In this document: positions 45,712 to 57,179 of the stretch, one piece after another
Numbering within the stretch: position 1 is the stretch's first letter
How the letters are laid out: every line of letters starts with the position of its first letter
Assembly (NCBI GenBank): GCA_047967505.1
Contig: CM106539.1
From: Dipteris shenzhenensis
Taxonomy: Eukaryota > Polypodiophyta > Polypodiopsida > Gleicheniales
Length of the DNA stretch: 64,000 bases
Reading direction: 5' to 3' (one strand)
Notes under the pieces: generated by a model
What the model saw: the letters and a program-made list of their open reading frames with translations, nothing else
Database searches by the model: none
Told to the model about the DNA's origin: nothing
Program-made: the position numbers and the translations under genes

Positions 45712-46504
45712 GAGGAGGGAAGGTGGACCACAAACAGCTGTCTGCTTGCGGTCGATGTCGAAGTGGTCGGAGGATGTCCAGTGTGGAGACGAAGGCGCTT
45801 CTGTGAAGGTTTCGAAGGAGAGGTCGGATCATCGGACCCATCCTCTAAAACCTTCAGCAGAGGGGAGAGGCCCTTCGTCCTGTGGTGGTAGGCTCTCTCT
45901 AACCAGTTCGACGCCTCTGCCAGGGAAATACTATAGAAGCCCGCTACCTCTGAGGTCCTCCATGGGCGGAGCCCTTCCACATAGGCCCACTCCAGAGGTG
46001 GCCGAATAATGACTAGGAGTCGGAAACGTTTGGCGCTGTGGCGCCATCACAGACGAATGTCACCCTCCTGCCACTGCTGCTGAAGAAGCTCCGCTGCTCT
46101 GCTACCGATCCAGTCCTACACCTGCTCTTGGGACTGATCTCGTATCGTCTCCCAAACATTTTCATTCATCCATTGCTCATTCCCTTCACTGGATATAGTG
46201 AAGGAATAGCTAGGACCATCGTGAGGGGCAAGGACGGACACCTTACCCTCTGCCCCCTTGCGGAGGAAGAAGATGCTGATGTCTAGGCATGCAGGGAAGG
46301 AGCCAATACCCGCTGCATCCAAATAATCCCAAGGTCCTGCTCGATAAAACTCCAATGGAAGAGCTCTAGGAGCAGCCCTTGGGCGTGGGGACGAAGATGA
46401 GGAGTCTAAACCAAAGAGGGGGGTGCTGGCCACCTGCGGGGAAGAGCCTCTCCCCTCCGCCGGGCCAGGAGGGATAGGCGCGGGTGAGGCCTGTGCTGGC
46501 TTCG
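45708..46504 (-). pseudogene. LINE ORF1, 5'-truncated
   Basis: One minus-strand frame begins at the element edge with a Pro/Ser-rich stretch (KPAQASPAPIPPGPAEG), then a folded-looking part (LEFYRAGPWDYLDAAGIGSF). It has a TAG at 46118-46116 and a TGA near 46048. It continues in the same frame with RPPLEWAYVEGLRPW, SEVAGFYSISLAEASNWL and a Ser/Pro-rich tail that ends beside the ORF2 start. This is the RNA-binding ORF1 type of plant L1, but no CCHC knuckle is visible in this part. Confidence 0.6.
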
Positions 46505-46516
46505 TCAAAAGGATAT

Positions 46517-47969
46517 GGGAGATTCACTTAAAAGTAAAGCCTGAACAAGCTCTCAATAGGGCTGCAAATTGAATCATGGCCTCATCATGGCATTGTGCCA
46601 TTGTACATGACAATTCAATGTGAAGATTCAAACTACTCGGCGCTTCCATGCTCATGTGAGCCTTTATATGCTTTATAGCCATAAATGTAATACATGTTAA
46701 ACAAGGTGGCTAGAAGACTCTAAATGGCCCTACTATTTAGACATTCTTGCAATGCATGCTTTGCAAAAATATATGTTCATATAGTAGGTGTATGGAATAA
46801 ACTAGAAGTCTAAAAATCTCACTCTAAAGTAGTACCATGTAGTGGAACATGAATTCCACTTAAATCTTAGCATTTCATGATGAACTTTCACTAAATCTTA
46901 GGCATTTAACACATGGACTGCCACTAAACCATGGCATTAATAAATTTGTAGGCGGTCCCTACATAACATCACAAGTGTCCCCATGACTCATTGCATTGTC
47001 TACAACACTATACCTTCTAGTATCTCTAAGGATATCAACTGAAAACTATGCGTATAGGGTACTATCTAGTGCTCCATGGTCTTAAATAAACTCTACTCGC
47101 ATTCTAATAAACCTTCACACGTGTACTTTCACTAAATCTTTGCATTTCATACATGAACTTCCACTAAATTCATACATGGACTTCCACTAAGTGTGTGTAT
47201 GAATCATTGCATTGCTTGGGCACTCCTAAATCAATTCTAACAACATTCCAATAAACCTTGAAACATTCATGGAATTTTGGAACCATCAGTCAAAAAGGAT
47301 TCTAGTGACAACTACAAAAGACCTCAAGGTGGACAAAATACCTAAATCTCAATGTGAAATTCCTCAAATTTAAAATAACGAGGTGGAAAAACCACCATGG
47401 CCGTGCTTTAATGAATAGAAAGAATAGCTGAGGTAGTAGCAAAGAATATCTGGAAAAAAAATAGCTATGAAGAAAGGCAACTTTTAATGCCAACTACTTT
47501 CTAACATGGCCAGCTAACACTAACCCCACAATTCAAACAAGCATCATCACCCTGGCCATCTTGCATGACTAAGGCTTTGTAGACATCAATTCAAACACCG
47601 CGATAGATTTATGAGATAAGCAATATCCACAATTATCTAAACATGCGTGAACCCAACAAATCTATGCCAGCAGTTCTCTAGTCCTTCGGCCAAGGGCTAA
47701 ACTTGCATTTGTCCACAGCTTCAACAAAATCAGATTCATGAGCAACGCTGATAAAGCCTTTATATACCAAAGACCGGAAGGCATTTCATGAACGATTTGG
47801 CTGCTTTAATAAGTTACAACGAGCTAGAAATGAGAACACATCCTTAAGCGATCCCAACACGTTAGAACTTACATTGGATGAATCTCCTTACTTCAAACTC
47901 AATCGCGTTCCATTGAAGTCTCGCTTCCTGCATTTCTTCGGGGTTTTCAATTTCATCCCCACAATCTTT
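46517..47969. other. AT-rich intergenic with short degenerate repeats
   Basis: The phrases CCACTAAAT, ATCTT(A)GCATTTCAT and CATGGACTTCCACTAA recur at 46850-46930 and 47120-47200, suggesting a worn tandem array. No coding sequence is recognised. Confidence 0.4.
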
Positions 47970-48420
47970 ACATGTCTCTATGTGTGTGTGCATGTGGTGT
48001 AGTTACATGTGTGGCTCTATGTGTGATGTGTTTATGTGTATAAGTAAACAGGAAACACAAAGATGCACATGCATGTACATATCTGCATGTACACACATAA
48101 CACATATTGATGGACATGGAAATGGAAGCACACATACTCAAACATGCCTAAAAAATCAAAATGCATGTGCATGTGTGTAGAAACACCATGACATGTGTGT
48201 GCACACATAGACAAACATACACATATACATGTGTAGACATATAGGCATACACATATGCACTTACACGAGCATACATACACTTGAGTGTTTGTGCACTTAC
48301 ACACATATATTAGAAAATCCATATAGCAAGTGGTTCACACACATGCACGCGCACACACATATGATTACATGCATGTGCATGCACACGCACGCACACACAC
48401 ACACACACATAGACACAAAA
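47970..48420. repeat. Alternating purine-pyrimidine (CA/TG) region
   Basis: About 450 bp dominated by ACAC, TGTG and ATGCAT steps, including a pure (AC)n of about 20 bp near 48390. Such DNA can adopt the Z form. Confidence 0.8.
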
Positions 48421-48610
48421 AGGGGCGGGGTACGACTGACGCCTGGCAGCTATAAGGACAAGGGACATGGTTAAAGCAAGGAGGCGAGGTGGCCAATTGA
48501 ACCAAGAAGCTAGAACAAGAATTGACACAAGGGTAGGAGCACACAATAACCTAGGAGGCATGATGGCCAACTGCAGCAACATTCAAGAATTGAGAGGGGA
48601 GAAAGGAGGG

Positions 48611-48612
<2 letters not shown>

Positions 48613-48662
<50 letters not shown>
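48613..48662. repeat. (GA)n microsatellite
   Basis: About 25 GA units, followed to about 48830 by further GA/GGA-rich purine sequence. Confidence 0.95.
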
Positions 48663-48666
<4 letters not shown>

Positions 48667-48839
48667 GGGAATAGAATGGGAGAGAGGAGATAGTAGAAGA
48701 GAGAGTAGCATATCAGAGTGAGACAGAGGAGGGATAATGGAATGGGATAGAGGAGAGAGAGGTAGGAGGGAGAACGGAATGGGAGAGAAGAATGGAAGAG
48801 AGAGGGGGAGGAAGGGAAGGTGATCATACCTCGGAAGGA

Positions 48840-49914
48840 ATAGTATAATGGAAATGTTAAATTGCAATGTTGAATGTCGAGAAGAATGTCGTACTAGACG
48901 ATATGAGAAAACTCGAGGTAAAAAAGAATGTGCTCGTAGTAGAAGAACATTGTAGGAAATGTTGTAAAGAATGTTGTAGATAATGTCTTATCGTGTTTCA
49001 TTATTTTAATTCAAATAACCAAGAATGTAAAAGTTAAAATTCCCACACTTTTCTTTCAAATTTCAAATTTCAAAATTTTAAACATTTAAACTTTAGTAAA
49101 TAGTTTTTGAATTGAGATTTGGTCTTCCCTTCACATGTCATGCCCACCACATGTGATTAGTTAGGTTAGTAGATTAAAATATATTTAATTAATTAGTTAT
49201 TATATATATTAGTATATTAGATAGTATATAGAATAAATTATGTATTATAATATTTGTGTTGTTAAAACCTAAAAATTACTAATATATAATCTTTCTAATA
49301 AAATCTATGTTTATTTTGTTCTTCAATAAATAAGATACTTTATAGTAGACATTTTTAAAAATTACTTCTTTATTATTTTTAATATAATAACTAAAATGTT
49401 ATATTATTTATAATATATTATATGATGTACTACGATATTGTACTATATTTATGTTTTAAATAAATTTTATTTTCTTTATACAATTACTTTAACAATTTGT
49501 TATGTAAACCTTTACATGCTAATATTATAAAATTTGAGAAGTTAGTCCTAAAAAAAGACCACATACAAAATTTGGCCTACAAATTGGTCAAATTTTATCC
49601 CAAAAATAAAAAATATGTTCGCAATAAACTATTTTTTATTATTTTACGTAAGATATTTTATAAATATTTGTAATATAAACATTCTATTACATTATTTGAA
49701 AATAATACAAAAACTTTATGATTTGTGATGCACCAATGCGGTTTGTAGTGTATTTCATGTGTCCCACTGCTCATACTTGGGTCGCCAGCTGCTAGTAGCA
49801 TCTGTCATCCACATTATAGTACCAATAGAATGCCCTTCTCAAAGTGCTCTTCCATCCCACAATAAATCCATATAATCTGTGACTAGTTTTTATACTAAAA
49901 GGTAATCAAAATCC
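48840..49914. other. Very AT-rich spacer
   Basis: From 49000 to 49720 the sequence is dominated by TATA, ATTAT and TTTAAA steps with no open frames of note. No element is recognised. Confidence 0.5.
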
Positions 49915-50148
49915 TTATTTGTCGCTTTCATTTTCTTTAGGTGGAATTTGCAGGGCACGGAAATCATTGGTGTGAAGTGCAAGACATGTAAAAGGAAATC
50001 TTGCATATTTAGTTAAGCCTCCATAGAAAGGTACCTTCACCTTGAATAGGAGATGCCCCCAAGGCAGACGAATGATGAGCAACTTGTTTGGCCATGGATG
50101 GGCATAATCATAAACATCGATAATACTAAAATTATGACCTTCAAGCAT
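49915..50148 (-). pseudogene. Unrecognised gene fragment at the inverted repeat
   Basis: A 77-codon minus-strand frame with DYAHPWPNKLLIIRLPWGHL, FKVKVPFYGGLTKY and a charged end (PPKENESDK). Part of it lies in the left arm and is duplicated in the right arm. No family is recognised. Confidence 0.4.
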
Positions 50149-50740
50149 GTTGGACTAGGGAACAATGAAATAAAATCTAGTTTCTCACTTCCACCCTAAG
50201 ACTGTGTACATGCTTTAGAGCTTTAATGGCCATTAAGGGATGGTTGCTATTGAGTTTGACAATGACATGACTGGATATGGAGACTACCAAGAATGTGAAA
50301 AGAGCTGTTTGAAATTTGGAAGAGAAAAGAGAAACTGCGAGTGGAAGATGGCTTCCTCAAAAGTTTTGGGAAAGGATCTCTATGGATGGGTTACAATTCA
50401 GTAAGACTGTTTTTGTAGATAGTGAGAAACCCATCCATAGAGTTCCTTTCCCTATCTCTAGATGAAGCCTTCTTATGTTCCTAGTCTCTCTTTCCTCTTC
50501 TAGATTTAAAACATCTCCTTACAAAATGTTGAAAGTCTCTATATCCAATCATGTCATGATTAAACTCAATAACAGCCATCCCTAAATGGCCGTTAAAGTC
50601 CCAAACTATGTATAGAGTCTTAGGATGGAAGTGAAAAATTTTCATTTGTTCCCTAGTTGTCCTTTTTTATTTTAATGTTATTGGTGCTCATGATTATGCC
50701 CATCCATTTCCAAACAAGCTGCTCAACATTGTTTTGCCTT
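50061..50740. repeat. Large imperfect inverted repeat (hairpin)
   Basis: The left arm (50061-50392) and right arm (50428-50740) are reverse complements over about 310-330 bp with a ~35-bp loop. Near the loop, GGATCTCTATGGATGGGTT pairs with AACCCATCCATAGAGTTCC. Further out, CACTTCCACCCTAAGAC pairs with GTCTTAGGATGGAAGTG, and at the outer end ATGGATGGGCATAATCAT pairs with its complement near 50690. The arms carry a coding-like motif in opposite directions: left arm on minus, YDYAHPWPNKLLIIRLPWG; right arm on plus, HDYAHPFPNKLLNIVLPLG. The structure is an inverted duplication of a gene fragment. Confidence 0.85.
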
Positions 50741-50897
50741 TAGGTGTCACCTTTGATTACTGAGCTTTGATAGAGTGGTGGTAGTTTTTGGAAGAAGCAA
50801 AAGAGAGCCTCAAGCCCACCTCAAGGCAACCTCAAATGCAGTCTCTTCATAAGTGCTAAGCATTAAATTGCTTTGATGTGACATATATGATGAATTT

Positions 50898-51140
50898 TTA
50901 CCTAACACTTGAGTCTAAGGCATGTAATTTTCTTATCATAGGAGAGTCGACATTTTGTGCAAGCATAATCAGTGGATTGATCATAGCTCCAGATTCAATC
51001 CTTGCTTCTTCTAGAAGCATCCTTGCTAGTTTTGTAATTACTACATGAGTAAAGGACACCCAAGGCATCACAGCCTCCAAAGGAGCATCATAGGAGTCTA
51101 CTTCACATTCTCCATAGACAAATTTACCCTTGTAGAGCAT
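50898..51140 (-). pseudogene. Unrecognised gene fragment
   Basis: An 80-codon minus-strand frame (KGKFVYGECEVDSYDAPLEA, then ITKLARMLLEEARIESG). It is upstream of, and on the same strand as, the fragment at 49915-50148, so both could be parts of one decayed gene. No family is recognised. Confidence 0.35.
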
Positions 51141-51179
51141 GTAGATGGCCTTAATCTAAAGTAGCCAAAATTTCTTGTT

Positions 51180-52329
51180 GAAAAAATACATCCAATGTAA
51201 ATACAACTAAATTTTATGTGCACATTTTCATGTGCTCTTCTTTAATTATACAAAATGTCTAATTATGCTGCTTTTTAATTATATTAAATGTCTTAATGCA
51301 TACAATTATATTATATCTCTCATGATGGACTCTTATAATTATACAAAGTTTCATTATATTAAATGTGTCATAATTTCTTTTTTAATTTTATGAAATATCT
51401 CATATTTCTTTAACATCTCATGATCTTTCTATTATTAAATGCCTCATGATCTTTTCAATTTTAAATAAATGTCTATCATGAAAGTTATAATTCTCTTATT
51501 TCTTTTTTAGTTTTAACAAATATCCCATGTTTCTTTAATGCCTCATGGACTTTCTAATTATTATATGTCTCATAACCAATTTAACTATATTAAATGTCTA
51601 CTCCTAGACTTTTATAATTCTTTTTAGTTATATTTATTGTCTCATAATTCTCTTTTCTAAGTTTCATTATAAAGAAAATTTAGCATTTGAAAGGCTCTAT
51701 AAGATGTTAACTTTTATAATTTTACATTTATTTGCTTAAAAAAAATTACAAAATTAGCTTACTTTTAAGAGGTTTTTTTTGTTTTAATTTGTTTTTTGGA
51801 GTGTTCTATTTTTTTAATTTTTTCAAAAGGTTCTTATGAAAACGAATTTCAGGAGCGCACAAGTCTAAAATTACTGAAATAGGTGCTCATAGATTGAGAG
51901 ACATCAAAATGCAATGCAATTTTACTTACACCAAAACCTAGGATGCCTTAAGTTTTTCCATATAAACCACCATCATATGTGTATATGATGCTACCTATAG
52001 GGAAAACTTGTGGCAAGACCTAATGCTTCATCTGTATTTAATAGTGGAAATATGATAACATATGCAAAGCATTTGTACAATGTTGAGCTTGTGTACACAT
52101 ACATCATTTGATTGAATAATATAGTATGTGATGTAAAGATACATGAATTGTTTGGAGCAAGGCATAGAATATGTTGTCCTATGCTTCTAGATCTCATTAA
52201 AAGTGAATACTTATTTTAGGAAAAATAGATTAGCAATTGGGGATAAAATTAAACAAATCTCTAGCCTTGCAATACTTTTTGACCTTAGAATTCCTCAATT
52301 CTTGTATCAACACTTTCTAACATAATTTT
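51180..52329. other. AT-rich spacer with a degenerate short repeat
   Basis: From about 51230 to 51660, AATTATATTAAATGTCTCAT-like phrases alternate with TTCTTTTTTAATTTT roughly every 60-90 bp, an old AT-rich array. No coding sequence is supported to 52329. Confidence 0.45.
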
Positions 52330-52850
52330 AGAAGTTACTGATTTCAAGCAAACACAATCTCTTGCTAGAATCAATATATTTTGTTGATTTGAGATATGAA
52401 TTTAATTTCAGTCAAAGGTGTTGCTTGAGTAATAGGTGGATGCAAGAGAACATGGAGACAACCTATTGCTTGAGCAACATGTTGGTTTTCAACACAAACT
52501 CTCACTCGAATTAAGCAGTTATGTTGATTTAAGCAATAAGCTTCATTTCACTCAAAGGTGTTGCTTGAGCAATAGGTTGCATGCAATAGTTAGCATAGAG
52601 GTAACCTGTTGCTTGAGCAACATGTTGGTTTTCAACACATAATTCTTGCACAAGTCAAGAGGTTCTATTGATTTAAACAATAACTTTCATTTCAGTTCAA
52701 GGTGTTGTTGATCAATAGGTTGCATGCTAACAAAATAGAGAGACAACTTGTTGCTTGAGCAACACATTGGTTTGTAACACAAACTCTTGCTTGAATCATG
52801 AGATTTTGTTGCATTTAACAAAATAAATTTATTTTCACTCCAAGAATTGC
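52330..52850. repeat. ~140-bp tandem array with an internal palindrome
   Basis: GGTGTTGCTTGAG(C/T)AATAGG recurs at 52417, 52557 and, changed, at 52701, with a period of 140-144 bp. Each unit also has TTGCTTGAGCAACA(T) followed by TTGGTTT and CAACACA. GTTGCTTGAGCAAC is a near-perfect palindrome present once or twice per unit. There are about 3.5 copies. Confidence 0.85.
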
Positions 52851-52859
52851 CATTTCTTA

Positions 52860-53424
52860 CAAAGAAATGGCAAAAAAAATGTGTATTTGTAGTAAAAAAC
52901 CATTTAGGTCGACTATGTAAGTACTTCAAAGTATCCATTGGCTACCAAACTTTCATTACTACCATTCACATAAATATCGACACATATCATTGAATCTTTT
53001 TCCTAAGATTTTTATTTCAAGACAATACCGTTGATTTTGTTACAAGAGTTACCTAGCATTAATATTATTATCTCTAAATTACCATTGATAAAACTCCATG
53101 AATCATTAATATTAGCATCCCAAACTTCTATTGATAATGCTCTAGAATAAAAGGCAACAAAAAAAGAGTCAAAACCTCTCTAGAGATTACACTAAATATT
53201 TGATCTATCTCTCCATGTGTATGGGACAAGAAGAAAAAATAATTCCACTTCTTCAAATATTTTCAAACCAACTAGCTTGGATCACAAATGAAATATTTCT
53301 CTATTCTTATTTTCTCTCAATTAACTATTAGCTTATCTACGTAAGATGCAAGGTAAACATCCATGTGCATCCTTGATGCTTTGTATTAATTTCATGATGG
53401 ATGGGCCCATCTAGTTACTATACC
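52860..53424. other. Intergenic, nothing recognised
   Basis: AT-rich sequence without recognisable coding content or repeats. Confidence 0.4.
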
Positions 53425-53725
53425 TACACTCTCTCCCTTCTCTCCTTCCTCTCCTCCTCCTTCTCCCTCTCTCCTTCCTCTCCTCCTGCTTCTCCCTCTC
53501 CCCTCCTCTCCTCTCTCATCTCCCCTCTCCCTCTCCTTCTTCTTGGTTGTCGTGGCTGCTCCCCACACTCTCCCCTCTCCAGTTGCTCTCCCCTTCCCTC
53601 TCCCTTCCCCTTCCTCTCTCCCCTTTCCCCTCTCCCTTTGTCTCCTCTCCTTTCTCTTACCTCTCCTCTCCCCTCCCCTTCCCTCTTCCTCTCCCCCCCC
53701 CCTCCCCCTTTTCCTCTCCATACCT
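53425..53725. repeat. Pyrimidine-rich tract
   Basis: About 300 bp almost purely C and T on plus (CTCCTTCCTCTCC-type steps, ending in a C run near 53695). Long open frames on both strands here are composition artefacts. It could form triplex DNA. Confidence 0.9.
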
Positions 53726-53779
53726 CCACTCTATGGGACACATAAGGAGTTTGATCTTTATGTTTTCTTTACTATAGTC

Positions 53780-54175
53780 CTATAAAATAAGCTCTGAGTG
53801 GTTACTTCACCATTATTGTTATCAATAGAATTTTATCTTTCAAAGGCATGAAAGGTTATTGGATGTCTTGGATCATTGTTCTCCACATGTTAGTCTACTT
53901 GATTCTATTGAAATCTATGACTTGAGGGTAAGGACATTTCTAGCTATTCAACAATGTTTTTTGCCTCCTGCATTGTAAACCATACGTTATTATGTTTGTG
54001 AACTTTGATCTCATCTCCCAATGGTTGCTGCATATAAATATCTTCCTCTAAATCCCCATGAAGAAAGATGTCTTCACATCTAGTTGTGCATCTTCTACAG
54101 CCACAAGGCTCAAAATCATTGTGATTGAAGTCATTTTAACAACAGGAGAGAATATTTTGGTGTGTGCACGAGGAT
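53780..54175 (-). mobile_element. Ty1/copia reverse transcriptase remnant
   Basis: On the minus strand, KIFSPVVKMTSITMILSLVA, then AQLDVKTSFF and, after a frameshift, a worn HGDLEEDIYMQQP-like stretch match the copia RT segment. The same box in the intact element at 62.1-62.3 kb reads IFSPVVKMTTLRCMLGLVAS and MDVKTAFLHGDLHEEIYMVQ. The first catalytic Asp (LDVKT) is retained. LTRs were not found, so the copy is a small relic. Confidence 0.7.
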
Positions 54176-54379
54176 GGATTCTTAGATGTACTCAAGAAGC
54201 ACATTCTAGAATCGTAGAGGTAATCACTTTAGAGAAGCTCTCCAACTTGTATAAATACCCCATAATGGAATGAAGCCCACACTCTTTGGGGCATTGTGTT
54301 GAGTGCTACTTTGGTATTCCAAGAAATTGTCTTCAAGTGCCCATGCTTCCTTGCACTCCATGTCCAAAAGCATGTTCTA

Positions 54380-54620
54380 ACCTTGCAACTCCTCCTCCCC
54401 TCTCCTCCAACCTTGCAACCCCTCCTGTCCCTCTTCTCCTCCCTTCTCCTCCTCCCTTCTCCTCCCTCCTCCTCCTCCCCCTCCTTCCTCCTCCTCCTCC
54501 CTTCTCCTCCCTCGTCCTCCTCCTCCCTTCTCCTCCCTTCTCCTCCCTCCTCCTCCTCCCCCTCCTTTCTCCTCCTCCTCCCTTCTCCACCCTGTCCTCC
54601 TCCCCTCAGCTCTTGCACCT
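54380..54620. repeat. (CTC)n/(CTCCTCC) pyrimidine tract
   Basis: About 240 bp of CCTCCTCCCTTCTCC-type sequence. Its complement-like counterpart is the GGAGGAGG tract at 57180-57530 on the same strand. Confidence 0.9.
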
Positions 54621-54678
54621 TCTTTCTCTCCCACTCCTATGCTCCCCCTAATCCCTAGTCCCTCAACCCTTGACCTCC

Positions 54679-54925
54679 ATGATCTATGAGGGAGACGAGT
54701 TCTCCGCCATGTTCTCTACCCTGAACCTTGGATCCTCTAAACCCTCAACCTTGGATCCTCTTTCTGATCTATGAGGGAGATGAGTTCTCTACCTTGTACT
54801 CTACCCTGAACCTTGGATCCTCTTTCTGAACCTTGAACCTCTCCTAAACCCTGGAACCTTCCTCTAAACCCTGAACCTCCCTCTAACCCTTAAAATCCTC
54901 CTAAACCCTTCAACCCCCAATGAAG
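54679..54925. repeat. Duplicated block plus degenerate CCCTAAA-like repeats
   Basis: GATCTATGAGGGAGA(C/T)GAGTTCTC...ACCCTGAACCTTGGATCCTCT occurs twice (from 54679 and about 54767). From 54840 on, CTAAACCCTGAACC, CTCTAACCC and CCTAAACCC steps resemble a worn plant telomere repeat (CCCTAAA), though the register is irregular. Confidence 0.55.
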
Positions 54926-55045
54926 GCGAAAGCCTTCATTACCCCAATCATGATGATGCACGTTCATTTTACACATGCATGCACTATGTTTGCTTATTAA
55001 GCTTAAGCTTATGTCTCTCACCGAAAGACAACCCGAGGTCGTAAG

Positions 55046-56303
55046 CTACACTTTACTACAAACGACAATATCGATATATCTGTAGGTGAGAAAAAGCCTC
55101 AGAACCATGCATACTGAGAATACCTTGCTCTTCCTGTGGAAGCTATGGGAAAGAGCCAACATTGCAGTAGTTGAGTTATCCAAGATTTTCCTTCTTTCTT
55201 TTTGGGCCATCTTGAATGCTAGTTTGACTTTTGATGTGGCCACCTTTTTCTTACATTGCAACCTTTGTAGCATACATTGATAGAACCACTGGAAAACTTC
55301 TTTGAGGCTATTTGACTTTTGTGCTCATCCAAAATGTTATGTCACAAAAATTCATTTCATGATGTGTAATGAGACTTCTCCATTCCCTGAGTTAACCAAA
55401 TCGTAGGGCATCCATATTTTTTTATGGAAGATGGTTGTAGATAAAATGCTACTTTTATAATAAAAAAGTCACTTTCTGTTGTTAAGAGATAACATAAGAA
55501 AATGCCAGTAAGAAAATAATGAAATTTTATTACCATGTAATGTGTTCTGTTGCAAGTTGTCCAAGATTCTTTCATTGAATTTCCAAAAGTCTTCAGTTTC
55601 TCCTCCAATGCACAGTGATCATTGTTGGTCAAAGTTTGTTTGTCAAAAAGTATGGAAAGCTTGTCTAAGGATTGTCATACTTTCGTTTTAATAGTTTGTG
55701 CAGTTACATCTGCTTCATGATCTTTAAATGCATTGTGTAGGTGTCTCCAAATGCCATAATGCACTCTTGAAACATAGCGTGATTGTTTGCTTGGTTTTCT
55801 CTTGCCCTGTGGCTATGATAAAAAGATTCTAGCCCTCACTCCACCAATACATGGCTTGATGGGCACTTCCGTTCCATTTGTTGATTTTTTCAGATTTGTT
55901 GTGATACGAACATCTCCTCCATGGAGATCAATGTTTGACAATACTTTCTCGCTTGAAGTGCATCCTTCCTACACTTTTTAAGATGAAGCTTCCAGGGAAA
56001 ACCAATATACAAAAATACCAACTTCTCGATGATTCGACATAAAGCATGTAATGTGCATATATGTACATTACACAAAGGGATATCAAGAACGGTTTTGAAA
56101 TTGGGATCAACCTTATGTTTGTTAGGTGCCTTCCTCCACCATTTGGGATCCATGACATATGTTGGTTCCTTGCAATAAAGGCATGGATATTTTGAATTAC
56201 CTTCTTTGCTTATGTTGAAGATACACTTAAGCGTCTTGAGGTTGCTACCAACTTTTATATAACAAAGTGTTAGCAATGGACTTACAACGATAAATCCATA
56301 CAT
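55046..56303 (-). pseudogene. Decayed gene fragment with PCLYC motif
   Basis: The clearest part, 56303-55890, encodes KYPCLYCKEPTYVMDPKWWR, then VLDIPLCNVHICTLHALCRI and EKLVFLYIGFPWKL. The Cys pair followed by a Leu/His/Cys-rich helix-like stretch resembles uncharacterised, probably transposon-derived plant proteins, but I cannot name the family. Downstream on the same strand, 55632-55357 and 55273-55046 (KVKLAFKMAQKERRKILDN) may be further parts. Frames are interrupted between the pieces. Confidence 0.4.
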
Positions 56304-57179
56304 AAGTTAATATAACGATAAGCCCATATTTACCACCGCGATAAGCCCATGTTTATATGTCATGCGAAGGTTTAAACTTTTAAAAAAAAAAGATTATTAA
56401 TCATTACTTATGGGATTCTGACACAAAAATCTACAGCTAGCATGCATTAAGGCGACATGGAACCCACTTTATAGAGAGAATATGATAGGAGCTTTAATGC
56501 CAGCTCATTTTTGTAGATTTTGGAGCAAAGAAAAAGAAGCAAATAGCGAATTTCTTACAAGGCACCAAAATGAGTGCCCTTTTCTCCTAACGTCTACGGC
56601 CCACCAAATTTGGCTACATACCGATTCTTGCAATTCTTTTTGCTCCAAGTCCAATGCATGTTGCTCCAAGTCCAATGCACTAGCTTTGTCATGAAGATCC
56701 TTTTTCTACCTTTGAAGGTCCTATATAGAGTTGTGCATTGCAACCATGGTACTATTTCCTAAATATGCTAATTATTTTTCTCAGAGTGTACACATCTCTT
56801 GCAGGCTTTCATAGCCATTTTTTGAACATGGTTTAATCAATTGCAATAACCAAGAAATCCAACATGTCCATTGCCAAAAACTCGAACAAGTTTATGCATA
56901 GTATGAAAAGGAGAGTTCTTTTGGGTGGCAAGGTACATAAGATACAAGGTACATTCCAACCAAAGGTCAATATGCTTCTTTCCTTGACAACAAAGACTAT
57001 GACACACACTTTCAAAAGTTTCCCTCAATCCCAAATGGTGTGTGCTTGCATATTCAACATCCAACTATAACTTCACATGGTACTTGGTGGAGATGTCCAC
57101 AAATGGTGCCATGAGTAGTTAAAGAGTGCAAGGAGATCTTGGGGGTTCCTAAAAGAATCCAAGGCATGTAACAATGGCA
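56304..57179. other. Spacer, nothing firm
   Basis: The minus frame at 57064-56837 (TFESVCHSLCCQGKKHIDLW) might belong with the fragment above, but has no recognised motif. The 12-bp phrase TTGCTCCAAGTC is repeated near 56640-56670. Confidence 0.3.

Larger units (their letters stand above)
41193..46504 (-). mobile_element. L1-like LINE, 5'-truncated, with target duplication
   Basis: A minus-strand non-LTR element is bounded by the 12-bp direct repeat TCAAAAGGATAT at 41181-41192 and 46505-46516. Its 3' end carries a short A-tail (T run on plus just after 41191). It encodes a partial ORF1 and an ORF2 with APE endonuclease, RT and C-terminal zinc region, the plant L1 layout. ORF1 has no start codon before the edge, so the copy was 5'-truncated at insertion. 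ORF2 reads in one frame from 45711 to about 42340 with stop codons only, then a single frameshift, so decay is moderate. Its family is shared with the decayed LINE at 12.3-16.5 kb. Confidence 0.92.

Noticed and set aside
53392-53745. Open frames of over 100 codons on both strands
   Set aside because: They coincide exactly with the pyrimidine-rich tract. The translations are Ser/Pro/Leu or Gly/Glu/Arg strings caused by composition.
54229-54658. Overlapping 120-130-codon frames on both strands
   Set aside because: Again a by-product of the CTC repeat, with no non-repetitive coding signal.
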